64,000 bases of DNA, from positions 5,356,001 to 5,420,000 of the forward strand of contig PUDQ02000001.1 of NCBI GenBank assembly GCA_002964805.2, read 5' to 3'. Of this stretch, positions 10,678-21,090 are shown one piece after another. The position numbers and the translations under genes were made by a program. Each line of letters opens with the position of its first letter. The stretch's first letter is position 1. The stretch is from Trametes villosa (Eukaryota; Basidiomycota; Agaricomycetes; Polyporales; Polyporaceae). The notes beneath the pieces were generated by a model that worked only from the letters and a program-made list of their open reading frames with translations, was not told the origin of the DNA and ran no database searches.

Positions 10678-12145
10678 ATGAAACTTACGCTCCGTCCAGA
10701 GTGGCGCCTCAGGCCGCTCTCCACCTTCCTTGGTTTCCTGGACATCAAGACTGGGGTCACCATCGCACTCCTCTTTGCTGTGAGTTTTATAGAACATGCT
10801 CAATGGTACGAGCTGACATACGGGACAACTTGCAAAGCTCCTGAACAAGGTTGCTGGCGTGTATGGCCTCATCGCTGTCCTCACCGGCGCAGGCGGATCC
10901 GCAGCGCAGCTTAGCCTATACCTCTACTCCGTTCTCGGCCTCGTCGCTCTCACTTGGGGCTTGAAGGCCATTCTCCATGTGCGTTCCCTCCGAATGCGTT
11001 GAGTGTGTACTAGATTTGTGGGAGGGGGACTCACAGGCCATCGCGGCTACTCAGAGGCTACACATTCAGGCGGCCTGCCCGAATGTGTAGCTACTTGGGT
11101 TAGCCTAGCCACTCTATCAATACTCATAAGCATCCGAACCCTTGTGCTGTTTACCGCGACCAGCGCAACGGTACTCGTTGACTCCCGCTCGACTTGGCCA
11201 CCATATAAGATACATATTCGAGCAGCACGCGTGGTGTAGAGAATATCGATTATGTGGCTGAAACGCGGGTCACCGGGACTCGCTGCTTTGTTCGTCACTC
11301 GAATGCATTTTTGCCTACGCTAACACACGCACACTTGCACAGGAGGACGCAAAACAGACACTCTACTTTGCCCACCTCTTCTTCGCCGACCACATTCTCT
11401 CTACCGCCTGGCTCGTCTACTTCGGCGTCCTCTGGTGGTTCTACACGCTGCATGACGGTCGCGTCATTGCAAACTCTGATGCTCAGAAGGAGGTCATGGA
11501 GAGCGGCGCCGGGCACAACATGACCGACGAGGAGCGCGCAGCCGCAGCCATGACACTCTGGAACGCGGAGAAGGGGATTGCCAGCGCGATGATCATCGTT
11601 GGCTGGATTGCAAAGGTACGCAACACATCTACACGGGCCTCTCCGGTGGCGTAACCGTTCCTCAGATCTACTTCGCTGCGCTGCTCTACTCGTACGCCAT
11701 TCACCTCCGGAAGGGCTCTTACCGCTCGCTCCCCCGCTCCCGCCCCTACCAAGCAAACGGCTCTGCGAACGGTGTCGCCTACGCGGCCTCTGCGCTGCCG
11801 GACGGGGACGACGACGATGTCGAGGAGTTCTACCGCCTCCCGGTCCGCGCCCCCGCGCAGCAAGGTCCGCTGAACGGCCCCCCGCACAGCGCGCATACAC
11901 CCTCATCCTCCCATTCCAGCTTCGCGGACTTCGTGAGCGCGCCCGGGCGCACGCGCCGCGGGAAGCCCGGTCGGTCGAACCTAAGCGTTAGCTTGAACGC
12001 GAAGGACGGCGCGGAAGTGCTGTTTGACGAGGAGGCGGATGCTGCGGGGGCCACGGACGGGAGAGCGGAGGACAGGGTGCCGTTGATGTCTGCTTCGGGT
12101 CCGTCGTCCTCGCATGGCCGGAGGCCGAGTCGTAGCAGGGCGTGA
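10678..12145 (+). CDS. KEI1: Inositolphosphorylceramide synthase subunit Kei1
   Basis: Predicted 331 aa from four exons (10678-10779, 10838-10978, 11343-11615, 11666-12145). The N-terminal LSTFLGFLDIKTGVTIALLF is the family signature; further membrane segments are VAGVYGLIAVLTGAGG, LSLYLYSVLGLVALTWGL, HILSTAWLVYFGVLWWFY and ASAMIIVGWIAKIYFAALLYSYAI. The last ~130 residues are a hydrophilic Ser/Arg/Asp-rich cytosolic tail. Kei1 is the essential partner of the Aur1 catalytic subunit in Golgi IPC synthase, which transfers phosphoinositol to ceramide. Intron 2 is 364 nt, much longer than others in the window, and contains a perfect 11 bp inverted repeat. The acceptor of intron 1 is AAG rather than CAG/TAG. 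Family assignment is firm. Confidence 0.93.
11057..11091. repeat. Inverted repeat (hairpin) inside KEI1 intron 2
   Basis: Arms GCTACACATTC (11057-11067) and GAATGTGTAGC (11081-11091) are perfect reverse complements around a 13 nt GC-rich loop. It lies in the unusually long second intron of KEI1 and could be a mini-element remnant or a folding element; no target-site duplication was recognised. Confidence 0.7.
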
Positions 12146-12893
12146 GGCGGTCGTTGGGCAGGACCGGGGGGTCGTGTGGACCATTTGCGTAGATATTATG
12201 GCTACTTACCTATACCGGCGACTATTGTAATTGCACAGATACCTCACTGCGGTGTTCTTCTCCAGTTCGCGGGCACTGTTCGAGTGCATTTGGGTATTCG
12301 GCTTACGATCGAGTCATAGAGGCTGGAATTCCCGATACCCCGGAAAAGCGACCACCGCCATGTGCGAGAACAAATCCGTATATGCGATCTGTTGTGGGCG
12401 CATCTCCAGGACACAACACTTGCTTTTGTGGTCGCTCCCGCGTCGCGAAGGGATGCGCATAACGCGCCGGCGTCGTTCCGCAGCACAACAACCAGCTAGC
12501 TGTTTGATGCAAAATACACAGCGTGAGGAGTTGCAGGGAGCAAGACAAACGCGTATATGCGGATGTCGAGGGAAGAGGGAAGAGGGAAGAGGGAAGAGGG
12601 AAGAGGGAAGAGGGAAGAGGGAGAGAAGCACGGGCGCCTACACAGAACCGGCGCGGATGTGCCAGGTTTGAGGATTTTCGTGAGCGGCAATCGCCACAAC
12701 GTGTCCCGCAATGTTGAGCTCGGTCCCAGAGCATCTGCGTCTTCTCGCCGCCAGCTTCTTGTATAAATGTCCTTGTACCATCACCGCATAGCACCCACTA
12801 CCGCACCCTACTGAGCTCCTCACCACTCCGAGAGACTGCCTACGACTTCCCCCCACCACCCGTTCTCGTGCGCGGCCAGCTTCATGCTCGCCG
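12146..12893. other. Intergenic region between KEI1 and the PPTase-like gene
   Basis: 748 bp holding the 3' flank of KEI1, a seven-copy GGAAGAG tandem repeat, and the upstream region of the next gene with TATAAA-like TATAAATG near 12763. No coding signal. Confidence 0.55.
12571..12619 (+). repeat. Tandem repeat (GGAAGAG)7
   Basis: Seven exact copies of the 7-mer GGAAGAG, plus partial units on both sides. One strand is all purine, so triplex or GAGA-type binding is possible. It sits about 275 bp upstream of the PPTase-like start codon. Confidence 0.95.
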
Positions 12894-14042
12894 ATGGACT
12901 GCCCTATTCTAGTATGGATGCTCTTTACGAACCGCGAGATGACCAAGGAGGTACGCACCCCTAGTCATTGTGGCGTGCGCGCGGAACTGACAGACACGGA
13001 CACCGTAGGAGTATGCGAAGTGTCACGCCGTCCTGCGCGAGTGCGTGCCGCACGCGCCCGTGCGCAATTCCCCTACTGAGCCTGAGACGATGAGTACGTG
13101 CCCTACCTCTCCTGTGGCGTTGTGATGTGCGACCAACGACGACTGCGTTTGCAGGACAGCTCGTCGCGTTCCTGCTCCCGCTACTTATGATGCGCCATCG
13201 CCGCGTGCCGCGCTCCAGGTGGAAGGACAACATGACGAACGTCGGGAAGCATTGGATAGAGCAGGCGCGTACCTCCCCTCTCTCCTCGTGCGCCCCCGAG
13301 CCTGTTGCAGATCGCCACATCTTTCGTGACCGCGTTCTGACATTCTTCCGTGCGACGCGCAGATCCAGCAAGTGCAGGACGACAACCCGGTTGCGGCGGC
13401 AAGTCGACTACGCTCAATGATCGGATACCACACCTCGTACGACCACAACCTCGTCGGGATGGCCATGACGCAGGGGCGCCGCGAGGACGTCGTGAACATT
13501 GGCATCGGCATAAAGGAGATTACGGCGCCTCCAGGGATGAGCGGCAACGACTTCGCCATCTCACTATACCACAAGGTAGGCCGGCACCTCCTCTTCCAAA
13601 CGGCGAAACGCATTCCGACCCTTATACCTCCTAGCTGACGCCGCTGGAACAATCGTTCATCGCGCCCGAGCAGGGCGAAGAAGTCGTGATGCGGCGCCTG
13701 TGCGTGATCCTCGCGCTCAAGCAGGCGTACATCAAGGCGATCGGGCAGCCGATGGGCTTCGACTGGTCGCGGCTCGAGTTCAACATCCCGGAGAAGACGG
13801 CGACGGGGGACGGCCGCCCGCTGGCGGGGTGGGAGTTCCGGGTGTGGACGTCGGACCTGGGGTGGCCGATCCCGAACAGCGAGGGGCACATCATGCAGAA
13901 GTACCAGTGCGCGTGCGCGTTCTTCCGGCGCACGCGCGACACGCGCTTCATCTGGCAGAACGACTCGAAGGACCTCGACTCGTGGGTGCAGTTCATCACG
14001 CTCGACCAGCTGCTGAACGTCGCCGACAAGCTGGTGGAGTGA
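12894..14042 (+). CDS. 4'-phosphopantetheinyl transferase-like protein, probable pseudoenzyme
   Basis: Predicted 288 aa from five exons (12894-12950, 13009-13093, 13155-13268, 13373-13575, 13635-14042); the join after exon 3 uses an AAG acceptor and is the least certain. The layout follows Sfp/Lys5-type PPTases: an N-terminal WMLF segment, RQLVAFLLPLLMMRHR, YHTSYDHNLVGMAMTQG at the FNVSHQGDY position, then IGIGIKEI and LALKQAYIKAIGQPMGFDWSRLEF. In active enzymes IGIGIKEI would read (V/I)G(V/I)D, and LALKQ would read W(A/S)xKE. Here the metal-binding Asp is Gly131, the next ligand position is Lys133 and the Glu is Gln183. CoA phosphopantetheine transfer therefore looks unlikely, although the frame is intact. 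Function unknown; a regulatory or binding role is inference. Confidence 0.72.
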
Positions 14043-14295
14043 GCGGTGCTAGGAGTGTTGTCCGTGGTCGCGCTCCGGTGAGGGGAGGGGAGGGAGGGGA
14101 GGGAAGAGAGAGAGGAGAGGCAGGTGCGCGGCCCGACCCCAGAGTGGCCGCTTGCTCCTGTCTGAAGCTGAAGACTACCCTGCGCCTCGGCGAGTCCGGG
14201 GCCGCCAACTTTCGCGATCGCCACGCCTGCCTAGAAGGTTTCACGAACTCACGAACTCGCTCCGTAGCATGTCCCGCCTTCGTCGCTCTGCCCGC

Positions 14296-14515
14296 CAGAA
14301 TATCTTTCCGTCCCGACTTTCAGGCTGTTCCCCATCTATCATGGTTTCCTCACCTTACCTATGACTGCTGCTTATATCTGTCCGTGCTACGTCTGACTCT
14401 GAATGTCTGTGCTCCTCTGTCCACGCTGATCCCTGTACGATACCTAGTATGTGTCCTTGTTGTACCGGTCTGTTTGTGCTACGTACGAAGATCTCAGCTC
14501 TCCCGTAAATGAATT
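14296..14515. repeat. Dispersed repeat, copy 1
   Basis: A diverged direct copy occurs at 18667-18870. Shared blocks in the same order include GCCAGAA, TTTCAGGC/ATTCAGGC, TCCGTGCTACGTCTGA / TCCGTGTTACGTCTGA, CCTGTACGATACCTA / CTTGTACGGTACCTA, and CTCTCCCGTAAATGA / CTCTCCCGCGAATGA. Neither copy is coding. Both lie downstream of + strand genes. Confidence 0.6.
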
Positions 14516-16495
14516 CAATGTCCTGCAATTGCCGCTATATGCCCTATATTGCCTCCCTCAGGCTTCCCTAAGAGCAGACGACGACGATAGGGGAAGGGGT
14601 GCGAAGCTCTGGTGCTTTGGGTGAGGCGTGCGGTCGGGACGGTCAGCGACTCGAGTCAGCGAATTCGAGGCCTGTCACTCGACTCGACGGATCCGTCCCC
14701 GACTCCGAAAGAGGCGGGTTTCGTCCGAGAGATACGGACACGAAGCTCCCGTTGTCGCGCTGCACGGGTTTCCCACGCCGCAAGACAAGCAAGGCCAAAT
14801 ATATCAAGCGCTCACCGCTATACCAGCCGCGCGTTAAACTTTTGCGCAGATGCTGCGTCGATGGAGCTCGCAGCGAACTCCGGGTGGCAGATATACTGAA
14901 CTGAACTGAACTCTCTATCGTCACTGCTGACAATAGATTTGAGGGAGGACACCAAGGCCAAGGGAAGAGAACGAACTTGTAGTCACTGAATATGCTCTGA
15001 TTTAGTGCTCACTGACGCGCGGGGCGTCGCTTGGATGCGGTGCGCCGTCTCCTTCGCCTGAGGGTAGTCACCATTTGAGGGACTCACAGTGCATTGAGAG
15101 GTTGACATAAGCCATGGTAAGTGACTGTGTCTGCTGGTTCTCGAGGTTCGAATTTGAGCACTAATAGAGACTCAAGCGGGGGTAGACCATTGCCCAGCCG
15201 ACGTTCTGCCAGTGCGTTCAGCTGTATCACGGTCGGTCTCGCCATAAAGCGTGTCTGCTTATGCCTGCGCACCTGTTGGTGAATGCGATACGGGTAACGT
15301 TCACAGCCGCATCCCCACGCTGTCCATCGCTATGCACGCTGACCGGAGGCAAAACGGCAGGATCGATGTACTTCACGCAAGCCGTCTCGGAAGATCCCCC
15401 AGGCTCGCCCAGCCGTTACCCCTCCGAGCCCGCCCGCCCCACAATCCCTCGAGGTGCGCGGAGATGACCCCGCCACGCCACCGGCGACTGCGTCTGCAGT
15501 TGACGCGACGCGAGGGGCACGGGCACCCCCACGTTCAGTGCGACACGATTTCCTTCAACATCCGGGAAGTTGTCGTCCTTGAGCTTGAGGAGCCGTCGGG
15601 GTTCTACTTGGACGCGACAACGTTGGCGACACTCAAAACCGGTCTGAACATCACCCAGCGGTCGGAGGCGAGGAAGCAACAGCAGCTGAGAAGTAGGTGG
15701 ATGAAAGTGAGGACGGCGCCGACGTCGATTTGTTCACCGTCTAGTACTAGTACATGTACCGCATGATCCTGTCATACTAGTTCCGGGCCATTCGTTGCCA
15801 ATACACTACTCATACATTCTCACCTTGTTATTACAAGGTTGCGGGCCGAGTATCGTTAACCCTCCTTGTCTACACTTGTCCTCCGTCGCTCTCCCCGACA
15901 TGCGTTCCTTCAGTAGCCCCCGCCGTGATACGGGCCATTCGATGGCCCGCGATGCGTGCGCGCGCGCGTTACCGTGCACGCTGCCACTCTCGCAGACAGC
16001 CACCTACGCTATTAACCGTTCACTGCATGTGCCCTCGTGCCACCCTCCGAATCGCCTGCGTTTGCGCACCCTCCCGCTCGGCGACCTTCCTTGCGGGGCA
16101 CTCACAATCGCGTGTACGCTCCCGGGAGTCGTCTGTGCACCCTCGCTCGCAGGCTTTTGCTCGTCTCCCCCGGTAGTGCCACGCGCTCGCTCGCTCTTGC
16201 ACAAAAAGATCAAGTATACAATACTCGGCTTAGTAAGTACATAACGACAGCCTCGGAGTCGGGGACTGGCGCTTGCGCCGTTACGATTCGTATGATGTAT
16301 GTACACATAAGTATAGCTGGTTTGGATTTGTGGTCCGGGTGTAACCGCTGTGCACGCGATAGTGTTCTATGATCACTTGGAAGCATCGAGATATCGAAGC
16401 CTTGCTCCCTCTCTGCAGCCGTACATCGGCTTCTGAGTCCACGCGAGTCTCGATCTATGCCAGGTCCAGGGCGAGACATGCAAGAGTGAGTCGGA

Positions 16496-16819
16496 GTGTA
16501 CGAGCTGACAATCAAGCCGGTCATGAGCTCTACGGAGCTGGAATGTTCGATCTGCGACGGCGCAACTCCAGCGCGGGCAGAGTTTCGTGTCGTCATCGGA
16601 CTGGTCTTTGCCACGGCCGGCCGCTGCTCCAACGCCGCCCACTCTCTCGTTCTCTCTGCCGTCCGCGCCTGCGCCCGTTTACTCACCGCCCACCCTCGCC
16701 ACGCCGTGCTGCTCGACCTCGACGTCGCTCTTCGTCGCCTCGAGCGCTCCGTGATGACGGGCCCGAACAGCAGCGCGGTGCAGTCCGGGGCTTGCGGCGG
16801 TGGGTGGAGCGTTGATTGA
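16496..16819 (+). CDS. Possible small protein, unknown
   Basis: An ATG-to-TGA frame of 107 codons with strong C/G third-base preference from about 16590 to 16790, as in the genuine genes here. The predicted protein has a short Cys pair (ECSICDG), a mildly hydrophobic middle and an Arg/Leu-rich helix, with no known domain. The first 30 codons are less biased, so the true start may be an inner ATG at 16523. It may be an exon of an unresolved gene. The reverse strand is also open here, as expected opposite GC-rich codons. Confidence 0.28.
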   Translation: MYELTIKPVMSSTELECSICDGATPARAEFRVVIGLVFATAGRCSNAAHSLVLSAVRACARLLTAHPRHAVLLDLDVALRRLERSVMTGPNSSAVQSGACGGGWSVD

Positions 16820-17033
16820 GGGATCCGGCTGGAGACGACACTGGCGAAATGCGCCAAGTACCCGGGCGAGGGCGCATTAAGGGGAGGGGCAATCACGACT
16901 TTTGCGCTGCTGTTAATGCTCTCCGAGCTGATACCCCGACGGCCTATATCTTCCCCTCCTCCCCCCTCCTTCCCTCCTTCGTCTGTCTCCACCACCGCAC
17001 CCGCCGCTGCCTTCGTCACCTCTCTTTGCGGTT

Positions 17034-18250
17034 ATGACATCCGGATTCGACTGGGATTCCGTGCTTCAGTACGTCTCCAGTGCTGCTACAGACCTTTCCT
17101 CGTCCCAGCCCGAATGCGCCACTACCGAGACGGCGAGTGTCTCCAGCCGTGCTCAATGTGACGACATTCCCCAGCAGCTGCCCACGCCCCCTGTACGCGT
17201 CCATTCGTTTACCGTTTCTCCTTGCGCTTGGCTGACCACGCTGGGCGTTGCAGTACTCCGACTACAACTCGCCACAGTCGGACGAGCAGGAAGACGCGTC
17301 TGATACGCGTGATCCTACGCTCTCCGTATCCAGCACCTTCCACCCCGCGGCGGCTTTGCTGAACACAGTTCCCGACCTCATCCTCCTCTCGTTCGACGGC
17401 GTGTTCTTCTACGTGCACGCGACGCGGCTGCTCACAGTGTCCTCCAACCAATTCGGTGGATACGTGACACCGCCCGGGACCGGGACGTGCGACGACTTCT
17501 GCCCCATCGTCCCGCTGCCCCAGGAGGCCGCGGTGCTCAACATCGTACTGCACGCCGTGTACGGGCTCTCTTGCGCGCACTATCTCCCGGGCGTGGACAC
17601 GCTCGTCGCCGCCGTGGACGCCATGGCAGCCTATGGCCTGGCGCTTTCGGCGCACATCACACCCTCCACGCCTCTGTATTCGTTGCTGCTAGGGCAGTCG
17701 CCGATGAAGCCCATCGACGTCTATGCTCTCGCGGGCGCCCACAACCTGCACGATCTAGCTGTGCCCGTCTCCAGCCATCTGTTGTCCTTCTTGCCACAGA
17801 CCCTGTCCGACGAGCTGGCGGTGCGCATGGGGTCCATATACGTGAAGCGCCTCATCTTCCTCCACCTCGGCCGGATAGAGGCCTTGAAGCGCATCATATA
17901 CCCACCCCCGCGCCCTCATCCGCCAACTGAGCAGTGCGACTTCGTCCAGCAGAAGAAACTGGCGAGAGCTTGGGCGCTTTCCGTAGGCTATCTGGCGTGG
18001 GAGCCCTGCGCAGGTACGCCGTGTTCTGTTCGTGGCCGGGGCGGTAGTGCTGGTACTCATCCTGCTTGCGTGCTCTGTAGACATGACCACGAGCACGATC
18101 AAGGGTGCACTGTGCCCACTCGCGGACCACCTGTCGTGCGACGACTGCAAGCAGACCCTCGCGGACCGCATCAAGGAGGTGATATCACAGTGGTCCGTCG
18201 TGAAGGTGCGCGTCTGCGGCATACACCTTCCCGCATCCATTCGCGATTGA
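17034..18250 (+). CDS. BTB/POZ domain protein
   Basis: Predicted 362 aa from three exons (17034-17192, 17254-18013, 18081-18250). After a Ser/Thr/Gln-rich leader of about 80 residues, a BTB-like fold begins with VPDLILLSFDGVFFYVHATRLLTVSSNQF, followed by AVLNIVLHAVYGLSC and the helical KPIDVYALAGAHNLHDLAVPVSSHLLSFLPQTLSDELA. This matches the large agaricomycete family of single BTB proteins, probably adaptors for Cullin-3 ubiquitin ligases or chromatin factors; no catalytic or DNA-binding domain accompanies it. A further intron 18220-18271 with a good donor (GTGCGC), a branch-like ATTGAC and a CAG end would replace the last residues and move the stop to 18283; both ends are possible. Confidence 0.82.
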
Positions 18251-19430
18251 CGCGCCCGACATCGTGCACAGCGTACAATCTGACGAGACGGGCGCTCTTG
18301 GGGCATAATGGCACCCTTTCGGGCTATGGTCATCTCTTATCCCTCGCTTGCCCTCCTCGCCTCTAGTTATGCATATGTGACCGCCCTAGCCCCGTCCTTT
18401 GCCGCTGCCGCTTCCCCCGTCCATCCTCCTCGCATGTCCACGCGCTGTGTTGAATGTTGTTGCCCCTCCCCCATTTCTCCCAAAACCCCGCCACCGTTTC
18501 ATGTCAACGTCTCAGAGTCTACCCACGCTGTTCCCTTGGTTCCTGCATACCCAAACCGCTGTCACGCCTGTAGCATACGTGTCTTGTTCGTTACACAAAA
18601 GCCCCGAAGCGCATCAGCGATATGAGTTCGAGTTTGTACTAGTAGTGTGTTTATAGTCTGATATGCCAGAAACTTTCTTGCTCTAGACATTCAGGCAGGG
18701 TTCTTTGCCTATCATTGCATGCGCGGCCCTCCGATAACTTCAAGTGTCTATCCGTGTTACGTCTGAAGGTCTCTGCCCCCCTGCCAACGCTGCCGGCTGA
18801 ACCTTGTACGGTACCTATTACTTGCCTGTCTGTGCCACGAGGATACCAACTCTCCCGCGAATGAGATTGTGTTCCGCCTCTAGGCCCGATCGCTTGTTTG
18901 ATGCAGTCGGTCCGCCAGCCTCGGTCGGTGAAGTACGTATAACAGGAAGATGGAAAGGAGGCTGGAGATTGGTTAATGCTCTCTCACATGGGAATGTCAG
19001 GACCTGGCCCATCAGAGCCGTCTGCCTGTTACATATGGTTTACGCACCCCGACTGATTTTCAGAAAAGCACCAGTGCGAGGGAGGTGGGGAGACGGGAGC
19101 TGAAGGGCGCAAGGCGATCCTTCACAGCCGAAAGAGGCAGGAGGGTCACAGGGGTGCGTGTGTGACTATCAGAGATTGCGTCATGTGATCTAGACCTACT
19201 CCCAAGGCGAGGGAGACTTGACGTACTCGGTGATTCGCAGAGGATTCGATGGTCTTCAGGACCGGGGCCCAGCGGGGAGCCTTCTCCAATCTCTCCCTCT
19301 TACCACCACCTCCCTCGCACCCCTCCGAGCACCTAAAAACGCGTCGCAGCCCAGGTATGTCTCTCCGCCCCCGCCGTGGTCCGGGCCTCGCTCACCCCAT
19401 TCCCCGCGGCGCCCCGCATCACAGCCCAAG
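18251..19430. other. Intergenic region with dispersed repeat copy 2 and a leader
   Basis: 1.2 kb between two + strand genes. It includes the 3' flank of the BTB gene, the second copy of a dispersed repeat (18667-18870), and the pyrimidine-rich leader of the next gene, in which a short upstream ATG frame starts at 19357. The frame of the next gene is open back to 19218, so a longer N-terminus cannot be fully excluded. Confidence 0.5.
18667..18870. repeat. Dispersed repeat, copy 2
   Basis: Diverged direct copy of 14296-14515, about 4.4 kb away, with the shared blocks in the same order. It has no terminal repeats or coding capacity, so its nature is unknown. Confidence 0.6.
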
Positions 19431-21090
19431 ATGAGCGCCGCCACCTCCCCTGAGATCAGCCCCATCCTCGGCCCAAACGCCCGCGCCCGCAGGCTCTCCG
19501 CCCGACGCGGCTCTGTCGCAGCCGCCGACCCTTGGGGCGAACACAACGACGTCAACATGAACCCCGCGCGGTCCCTCACCAGCCGTCTCACCATCGTCCG
19601 CGTGCCGCAGGCAGACGTCGAAGAGCCCCCGAGGCGGCACAGGCGGCACGGCAGCAATGCCTCATTGAACTCCAATGCGTCTGGGAAGAGCGACGGGCCG
19701 GGCGGGCGGATGAGCTTCGCCTTCACGTCCTTCTCGCCCGCTGGCTCCTCGGGTGCGGCCTCTGGCCGTCCCGCGAGCCCGTCTTCCCCGCGCCTGCGTC
19801 CCTCCTCGCCCAGCACATCGCGCTACTCCGGCTCGCTGCAGAGCCACAGCAAACTCTCTCCGGAGCAGATCGTGGACATCGCACGCAACTCGGTGAACCC
19901 GCGCTCTCCTCTGCCGTCTCCCAATGGCCCCAACGTGCAGCAAGCGGCCCCCGCGCCTGTCTCCTTCACCCCACTCCCCGACTCCATCTACCTCCCCTTC
20001 ATCGACCGGCCTGACGAGGTCACGCAGCTCATTCAAGCCCTTCCCAACGCACGATTGTTCGCGCTTCTGCAGCAGACGTTCCCGCCAGACGCACGTGCGC
20101 CGATGGGTTCCGACTACGAAGCGTCGAACGCGTCCCCTGACCCGAAGGAGTGGGCGTTTGCGGACCTGGAGTTTTGGCTCAAGAAGGTAGATCGGGACGT
20201 CGCGGACGATGTAGCCTGGATTCGCAAGATACGCCGCTGCATCATGTCGCACAGCGAGCTGATCTGGGAGCGCGTCAAGGGCGTGCTAGGCGTCCCACCT
20301 GAGCTCGACGTCGAGGAGGAAGGCCTCGAACTCCTGCAAACGGAGCCACTGACCTCTGCCTCGCTCGACTCGGCCGTCTTCGAACCGGACTCTCCCATCG
20401 TCTCGTATGAGTCTCCCGTGGACTCCGTCGGCGAGGAAATCATGATCGAGCCCGTGTTCGCGAATCAGACGCCGCCCCAGGGGCCCACGGAGCCTGCAGG
20501 CGGCCTTGGCTCCTCGCTATCGGACCTGCGAGAGGAGGATGAGAACGAGGGCGCCGAGAAGAAGACCGAGGACGAGCCGGAGATCCACGGAATCCGCTTC
20601 ATCACATCCCCAAGCGCCCCGTCGCTCTCGGACCAGCATTCACTCACGATGTCCCCAATGGTTGGCCTCGGGAGCCCCGCCGTGCGACAGCCCATCGTCA
20701 TGCCGGGCTCCCAAAGCGGCAGGGACCTCCCGTATGACGTCCTCCGCGAGCGGGGCCCTGGCCATCCCCTCTTCCCGAGCAACTTCGCGCAGCTCAGCTT
20801 GTCGCCTACTCTGCAGCCGAGGTGAGTTGCAGAATCCGCTCGAGACTTCGCGCGCCAATGCTGACGGAGCCGGTAGCAAACGCACGATGAGCATGTCGTA
20901 CCCGCCGAAACCGGCGTACCTCAGTCCGCACTCGATACGCGGCGGGGTGCACCGGACGGGCAGCATCGACGCGGGTGCCGGGCGCGCGGCGCGGATGGCG
21001 CGCCCCGAGTGGGCCCGGAGCTGGGACCCCAGCAAGCACGAGTACGCGGTCACGACCGCGAGCACCGGAAGTGTCAACGGCGCGGAGTGA
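19431..21090 (+). CDS. Conserved hypothetical protein, Ser/Pro-rich with central helical domain
   Basis: Predicted 534 aa from two exons (19431-20821, 20877-21090). Residues 1-170 are disordered, Ser/Pro/Arg-rich with RRHRRHGS. A structured core at about 185-300 reads SIYLPFIDRPDEVTQLIQAL, RLFALLQQTFP, then EWAFADLEFWLKKVDRDVADDVAWIRKIRRCIMSHSELIWERVKGVLGVP, an amphipathic helical stretch. The rest is acidic and disordered, with possible phosphorylation sites, ending in KRTMSMSYPPKPAYLSPHS. No signal peptide or membrane segment. The inner ATG is chosen because the upstream open stretch is leader-like. Probably a basidiomycete-conserved scaffold or signalling protein; function not recognised. 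Confidence 0.78.

Larger units (their letters stand above)
14043..17033. other. 3 kb region with little coding signal
   Basis: Contains the 3' flank of the PPTase-like gene with a GGGA-rich run at 14080-14120, a copy of a dispersed repeat (14296-14515), pyrimidine-rich sequence, and one possible short coding frame at 16496-16819. Open frames around 15250-15770 on both strands show no family motif and no convincing splice joins. Confidence 0.5.

Noticed and set aside
12571..12619. Tandem GGAAGAG array considered as a CRISPR-like array
   Set aside because: Head-to-tail 7-mers without spacers in a eukaryotic genome; a simple minisatellite.
15251..15766. Overlapping open frames on both strands near 15.4-15.7 kb
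   Set aside because: Neither strand gives a recognisable domain, a consistent exon chain or coding-type codon bias.
16210..17019. 269-codon minus-strand frame
   Set aside because: Low-complexity Ser/Arg sequence, and codon usage favours the opposite strand in the only biased part.
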